Shown: positions 21,101 to 26,414 of the stretch, piece by piece | How the letters are laid out: every line of letters begins with the position of its first letter | How positions within the stretch are numbered: the stretch's first letter is position 1 | The notes under the pieces: generated by a model | Told to the model about the DNA's origin: nothing | The model's database searches: none | What the model saw: the letters and a program-made list of their open reading frames with translations, nothing else | Translations under genes and position numbers: made by a program | NCBI GenBank assembly: GCA_000226015.1 | Contig: JH154988.1 | Span: forward strand, 1-26,414 | DNA length: 26,414 nt | Direction of reading: 5' to 3' | Origin: Mnemiopsis leidyi | Lineage: Eukaryota > Ctenophora > Tentaculata > Lobata > Bolinopsidae

Positions 21101-24100
21101 TTTTAGGCTTATCTGTTTGTCTCTCAGTCTGTGTGTAGGGTTCCCTCATCCACCATCTGCCTTCTTTTTGTCTCGTCGTCTGAAATTGCGGGAACAAGTA
21201 AACGATGAATTCCCTCAAATACCTTACGGAAACTATTTTTTGCAAATCCAAGTCTCCGCCTTATAGTAAAAAATTTAATTTTTCCCTTACTAACATCGTC
21301 TTTTTGATGTTATTTTGGGATGCTTTCATGGCCACCAATCTTAGAGAAGGAACCTGGGAAAGATCTTTGAATTGACAATATCGAATATTGGCGAGCAAAT
21401 CCACCGATATGATGTAACCTTTGTCTACTACTATTCGTCTGCGTGAGTGCCAGCATGGATCAGGAATATCACCCTTGATGTTATCGTGTTATGTGTTCGC
21501 AGTGGCAGTGCGCTAGGGCTACCATCCACACCTTAGTTTTAGTTCTATTTTCCTGATTTTGTTTCGGACACTTTAAATCTCAACTTACTGAAATATTTTA
21601 ATCGGTAACTGTGGCGCTTGGTCTAGAATAATCGTCTTTGTGTCCAATATCGGACTGTTTAGTCGGTAACCCTAGTGCGCTTGCTGTGATCTAATGATAA
21701 TCAACTTTAAGTTAGGTCCCCTGAATCAGCTTCCAGATTTGCATGTAGATGGTTGGCGAGACAGTTGACATTCGTATAGTTCGATTTCTAAATAAGTGTT
21801 AATACTATAAATGTGAATCTGCTTCTATACTTACTTCGATCAAATCGGCTCTAGATGATATATCTAAATCGGGGGCGCCCTTCTTGCCAGAGCAATGTGT
21901 AAGATCGTTCCTTTTTGCCGACAAGTCAGCTGTTCTCCTTTAATTGAATTACCGAATTACCCAAAACGTCATTCTCAGCTTCCTGTACGGCCTTGATTCG
22001 TAGCTTTAGTAAAAAAATCTCCAATCCCTTCATCCATAATGTTTTCGATATGTCTATGAACTCTAGGCCAGCTCGAAATCTAAACGTAGATGCTATACAA
22101 GAAGGGCGCTCCCCCGTCAAAACAACCCTCTGCTTACCCCTCTCCCAGCTGCGGCCGATGTCCGGAGTGTGACAAAGTCTGGGGTGACATCCACCTCCTC
22201 TATGCCAACCACCCCCTCATCCTGCCGGGCCGGGTAGACTGTAACTTTAACCGGGGCACCTGCAAACAAGCCGATGTAGGTACTCCTTACTGTTCTTAGT
22301 CAGGGTGTGCATTTATCCTAGATAATGTTGGAAATTTGATTGTTCGAGGTGGTAGGTTTGTTTTGGTGCACTCTAAATCTATCCTATCTTAGACTCGGGG
22401 TTCGGAAATAGCAGTCTACTACAAGGGCGTGTATCACAGTAAATACAGCGGAACGTTCAAATACGGCCCAATTGTTAAGTTTCTAGAGAAAATGTACAAG
22501 TCCCCGCCCCCTGGTGTCTTTGTTGTCGAGCCGGAAGACAGATATATCGATCGAAAAAAACGTCGAACTAAAGTAAGGAAATTTCAAGACTTTCTATCCT
22601 TTAAAAAATGCTACTTTTAGTGTGTTTTTGTGGTTGTTTGAGGGAATTCATTGCTGGATAAGTTGTCGTCAATGTCCCGTTTGTCCTGATTAACTTCTAA
22701 AATAGGACGAAGAAAAGGAAGCTACAGTCGATGTTACTCCTGAGGGAGAAAAGGTGGACGAATCTTCTGACTTCCCTGTAAGTTACTTGATTACTGCCAA
22801 GTTTAATTATGTGTAGTGTTTTTGAAAAGATGCTTCATCTACCTTAACACCAATATTGATCCCGTATACATTAGATTCTAACTCGTTATTTATTGAAGAA
22901 TACGGCTTCAGTTGATAAAAGAGGACTGAATATCCTCATAATTTTTCATACACATAAGTAACTCTTCAAAATATTCATCAAAATATTTAGGTATAATAAC
23001 TCTTTAAAGAAATAAACATCCCATTTAAGGCTGGATAGTGGCCCAGTAACCTACTCTCACAACTCTTTACAAACCAAATTATTTATTGGATTATTTTCTC
23101 AAGGAGCGGTCCGGACACGCTCTGATTGTGACGACAGAGAACTTCAACTACACTCTGAGTAACAACAAACTAGTATTCCTTAAGTTCTTTGTTCCTTGGT
23201 GTGGACACTGTCAGAAACTTAAACCTACTTGGAAATTGTTAGGTAAGTTTCTCGGGATAAAGCCTGGGAAAATGCTTCTCCTGCTCTTCTGCGGTTTCAG
23301 TAAGAAAAAAGAATCAGTAAGAACACATGGGTATTGGGTTAAAATAAGTATAAGTTGTAAAGCTCTTTTAGAAATAAAGTATTCTTTAATCCGGCACTTA
23401 TTTCAAACTCTTGATTTGAACACTTAATTTGAAAACTTACTTGGAACACTTATTTCAAACACTTACTTTAAACCGTGTCATTCCCCTCAGCTCAGAGTTT
23501 CAGAGACGTTACAGATATCGTGATAGGGATGATAAACTGTCAGAATGAGGAACATCTTTGTAAGAAACACATGGTGTATGGGTATCCTACCATGTTTACT
23601 TTTATTGATGGAAAACAGACTTACAGGTAACGGTTATACATCTGATACTTGGTTATCTTCAGGTTTACAAATTTTCAACTTGTTTTAATCATTAACCACT
23701 GGTCAAGAGCCAGCCCTTAACAGTCTGCATACACACAACACGATAACACGTGGTATCACGTGCACACACAACACAATAACACGTGCACACACAACACAAT
23801 AACACGTGGTCACACGTGCAGATATCGAGAAGAACGAACCCTAAACAACCTGATAGACCACGTCAAAGAAAAGTATTACACAGCAATAGAAGATGACTTG
23901 AAGTACAGCACTAAACCCTTCACTATAACCGCTCAAAACGTCTGGAACGTTCTGGGAGTCAGGTTGGCGTCGTTTTTATCACTTATTTTGTCGTTTTGTC
24001 AGTTTTTGTTAGTTTGATTTTCGTTTTTGTCAGTAAATTTGTCAGTTAGATCAACAGTGATTTATCTTTTATTTATTTGGCATATTTATCCGTCTATTTT

Positions 24101-26096
24101 TTCCTAATAATTATAATAAGGAGACTTAATTTTCCCAGGAAATACACGATGATCCTCTTCACGGCTGAGCAGTGTAACGCTTGTCACATGAACCAACACT
24201 TCTTCGAGGAGACATGGAAAGCAGTGAAATCACAGACGTTGCTGAACGACAAGCTGATGCTGGCTACCGTTTACTGTCAGAAAGATCTAGACCTCTGTAA
24301 GGAGATGGAGGTCACTCAGGTACAATACTTTTCATGACTTTTGGAAAACGTCGACTTCAAAACCCAATTTCAAAGTGGATACGCCCAGATGCGTTTAAGA
24401 TTACTGTGTTTTAAATTGTGTGTTTCCATCATTACCCATATACTTTGCCGAAGGCAAAATTGCAGAGAGATTTTATTAGGGTCTTAACACGAAGAAAATT
24501 TCCTCATATGCTTATGTTCAAGTTGTTATTACATTAATCTCTCTTTTATCATACAAAGTGCTTATTCTCCATTCACTCTTATCTCTACTCACTGTAAAGT
24601 GTACAATCAATAGCTAAAAGAGTGATATGGAGCTTTGATTTTTAAGTTTACTTTTAGGTACGTTTATTTAGTTTTCTACTAATTTGCGTTCTGAAAGTTA
24701 GAAATTAACTGCCTTACTAGTCGGAATTTTTATGACTGGGATAAGAGGCGGGTTTCGAGCAATTTTGATTTAAGATCAGGTGAAGATAACTGCCAGTTTT
24801 TGTGGCACAATTACAAAAAAAAGTTTTTACGACGACAAATACTGAAAGAACTGTGGGTGGCCACAATACAAGAGAGTTTTAACAAAGAGGAAAAATGAGA
24901 TGTGTTTGCAGGTGCCCTACATAGTGCTATATAACATAGACGAGAGGATAGACCCAGGGGCAGCCCCCACAGAGCCCCTCCTCCACCCCTTCCTGTCTGT
25001 CGTTACTCACATTAACAGTTCTCCTAACCACCTCTCCTTAGATGTTATCGCTTGGCAGAAGAAAAGTAATGATATGAGGGCAGAGATCGAGGTACAGATA
25101 TTTAGTAAGCTGTTGAATTTTTCAAATCATTTTAGTGAAACTGCATTGCTGAAAATTTGTTTTTACATAACTTGGAATTCCGTTTGTATCTTCATTTATT
25201 GCCGATCGTTTTATTTCTATTACTCTCTATCAGCCCAAAGTTAAATTCGATTTCGTTTTCAGGAGGAAAAAGCTCGTGAGAAAAGGGCCGCGGAGGCCTC
25301 AGAGAAAAGCTTCAGACCTAAAGCAACTCCAAAAACAGAGGCTATTACCGAGCTTGGGGAAGACAATTTCAAAGCTCAGCTAAAGAAAAGTAAATTTGAA
25401 TTTTGAGCTTTATGCAGTCGGCTTGGATGTTTTTCTTCAAATTCTCCACCTTTACCACGGCGATTTGCCGCTCTAGTTTGATCGTATCTTGAAATTTCTA
25501 TTCTAAAACGGAACGCAATCTATTGTGAATCTATTGATTCTAGAAAAAAACTACTATTAAAAATAAAGACTTCTACAAAAAACTATAAAACATGTACAAG
25601 TACATCTAAGAGACTGTTTCCCAGGCAGATTCACACTAGTCAAGTTCTACGCTCCCTGGTGCGGTCACTGCCGGAAACTAGCTCCTATCTGGACTGAGAT
25701 AGGAGAAAAGTACATTAATCAGCCAGACGTTGTTATCGCTAAAGTCAACTGTGATGCTAACGAGAAGCTATGTGACAAGCACAAGGTTTGTTCGTGTAGT
25801 TTGCACGTGTGTGCGGGATTTTACAAGATAACCATTAACCAATTAAATCGATTTATTCGAATTTCATCTCTTCAAAATAGCTTTATGAAGTCAAAAGCAT
25901 CCCAATAAATAAGCATCGTGTAAACATTAAACGATTTAAAACTTTGCCAAATTTCAAGGTGAACGTGTATCCAGCATTGTTTATGTTTGAAAACGACAAA
26001 AAGTTAAAACACGCTTGCAAGAGGAGAAAGAAGGAGGATATCATGCAGTTTATCGACAAGTTCCTGAAGACGATCCCTGCTGACGAACGTGGTTAG
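18159..26096 (+). CDS. Secreted/ER protein with seven thioredoxin-like modules (PDI family), 20 exons
   Basis: Coding exons: 18159-18341, 18603-18661, 18816-18918, 19500-19606, 19874-20114, 20291-20427, 20587-20707, 20884-21018, 21345-21442, 22149-22275, 22393-22572, 22706-22777, 23104-23242, 23491-23626, 23822-23962, 24139-24319, 24912-25091, 25263-25389, 25625-25785, 25959-26096. All join in phase to 921 residues. Residues 1-17 are a signal peptide. Modules: 1, CSDC (36-39); 2 (about 128-230) and 3 (about 238-360) without CXXC; 4, CGRCPEC (396-402); 5, WCGHC (553-557); 6, CNAC (672-675); 7, WCGHC (834-838). All but module 4 keep a cis-proline position (80, 198, 322, 600, 722, 881). Modules 5 and 7 look fully active as dithiol-disulfide oxidoreductases. 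Charged linkers lie near 485-521 and 775-805. I know no named family with this exact order; PDIA5 and TXNDC16 are the nearest in style. The end is uncertain: TAG at 26094-26096 follows a possible donor at 26092, and no KDEL is present. Confidence 0.88.
18528..18543. repeat. Perfect 16-bp palindrome in the intron
   Basis: TCTATACATGTATAGA is its own reverse complement. It follows a short duplication of CATTGTCCCTATA. Both lie in the first intron of the thioredoxin gene and have no assigned role. Confidence 0.7.
18919..19499. other. Intron 3 of the thioredoxin gene
   Basis: The intron is 581 bases long, with GTAAGT donor and AACCAG acceptor. I see no exon that would fit between the phase-0 ends of its neighbours, and no repeat array. 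Confidence 0.6.
21019..21344. other. Intron 8 with a T/G-rich low-complexity tract
   Basis: A run of CTGTTTGT/GTTTGT units occupies about 21030-21130 and includes a direct duplication of TTTTAGGCTTATCTGTTTGT (near 21072 and 21101). The donor is GTTAGT, a weaker form also used after exon 5. Confidence 0.7.
21443..22148. other. Intron 9 with inverted-repeat insertion
   Basis: This is the longest intron of the upstream half of the gene (706 bases). It contains an imperfect inverted repeat (GGGGGCGCCCTTCTTG at 21871-21886 against CAAGAAGGGCGCTCCCCC at 22098-22115), about 245 bases end to end, whose right arm is 33 bases from the acceptor of exon 10. It has no coding character and is probably a small non-autonomous insertion. 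Confidence 0.6.
23743..23820. repeat. Short ACACGTG-rich tandem repeats before exon 15
   Basis: Units of ACACAACACAATAACACGTG and shorter ACACGTG variants run up to the acceptor (CACACGTGCAG, AG at 23820-23821). The usual polypyrimidine tract is therefore replaced by purine/CA repeats at this splice site. Confidence 0.75.
24320..24911. other. Intron 16 of the thioredoxin gene
   Basis: The intron is 592 bases, AT-rich, with donor GTACAA and acceptor GTTTGCAG. No extra exon, gene or array is supported in it. Confidence 0.6.
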
Positions 26097-26139
26097 TTAC
26101 CTTAGTTTCCCTTTATCCTTTAATTGCTTTGAAACGCCT

Positions 26140-26414
26140 TTAGTTACTTTTAGTTACCTTTAGTTGATCTAATTATTCCTAGTACATACCTAGTTAAGTA
26201 GTTAGCCTTGGTTTCTCTTCATCCTTTATAACCACTAACCCTTAGTTACCCTTAGCTAAACTTAGTTACCGTATTTAGTTAAACTTAGTTATACTTAGTT
26301 ACCGTATTAAGTTAAACTTAGTTATACTTAGTTACCGTATTAAGTTATACTTAGTTATACTTAGTTACCGTATTAAGTTATACTTAGTTATACTTAGTTA
26401 CCGTATTAAGTTAT
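26140..26414. repeat. 33-bp tandem array built from TTAGTTA units
   Basis: ACCGTATT recurs every 33 bases at 26268, 26301, 26334, 26367 and 26400, and the array runs off the window edge. Each 33-base unit is itself made of about three 11-base variants of ACTTAGTTATA. Irregular TTAGTTAC copies from about 26100 precede the regular part. Confidence 0.93.

Overview
The window is animal nuclear DNA. Genes are broken into short coding exons with GT-AG introns, spacer DNA is AT-rich and full of repeats, and the proteins are metazoan types: an LRRC72-like protein, monoglyceride lipase, METTL17 and a multi-thioredoxin secretory-pathway protein. Interstitial CCCTAA-type telomere-like sequence and a tRNA-derived SINE fit this. 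Introns of about 100 to 1400 bases and the repeat mix suggest an invertebrate, perhaps a cnidarian or another early-branching animal. That is an inference; no diagnostic sequence fixes the species. Every gene I can support lies on the + strand.

Layout. 1-261 is a 29-bp tandem array. 504-2992 holds the last five recognisable coding exons of an LRRC72-like leucine-rich-repeat gene whose 5' end lies outside the window. 2993-4924 has no gene I can support. 4925-5120 is a 49-bp x4 array that abuts the start codon of a seven-exon monoglyceride lipase gene (5128-9150). The second intron of that gene contains a separate single-exon gene (6111-6686) for a small secreted protein, with its own TATA box. 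9151-16218 is a repeat-rich gene desert: a GC-rich foldback island (about 9800-10780), a terminal-inverted-repeat element carrying a broken HIRAN-like ORF (12788-13932), an assembly gap flanked by a duplicated sequence (13443-13452), a MITE-like inverted repeat (14434-14670) and tRNA-derived SINE copies. 16219-17709 is METTL17 as one uninterrupted ORF. 18159 to about 26096 is a 20-exon gene for a protein with seven thioredoxin-like modules. A 33-bp tandem array fills the right end.

The genes do not form an operon or an obvious pathway. LRRC72-like proteins are linked to ciliated cells, MGL acts in monoacylglycerol and endocannabinoid breakdown, METTL17 in mitochondrial ribosome assembly, and the multi-thioredoxin protein probably in oxidative folding in the endoplasmic reticulum. 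The points most worth a second look are the nested secreted gene, the thioredoxin protein (a second cysteine pair kept in all seven modules, one module with a C-x2-C-x2-C motif and no cis-proline), and the likely false duplication at the gap. Exon boundaries were worked out by hand from splice consensus, reading phase and protein similarity remembered from known families; no alignment was run.
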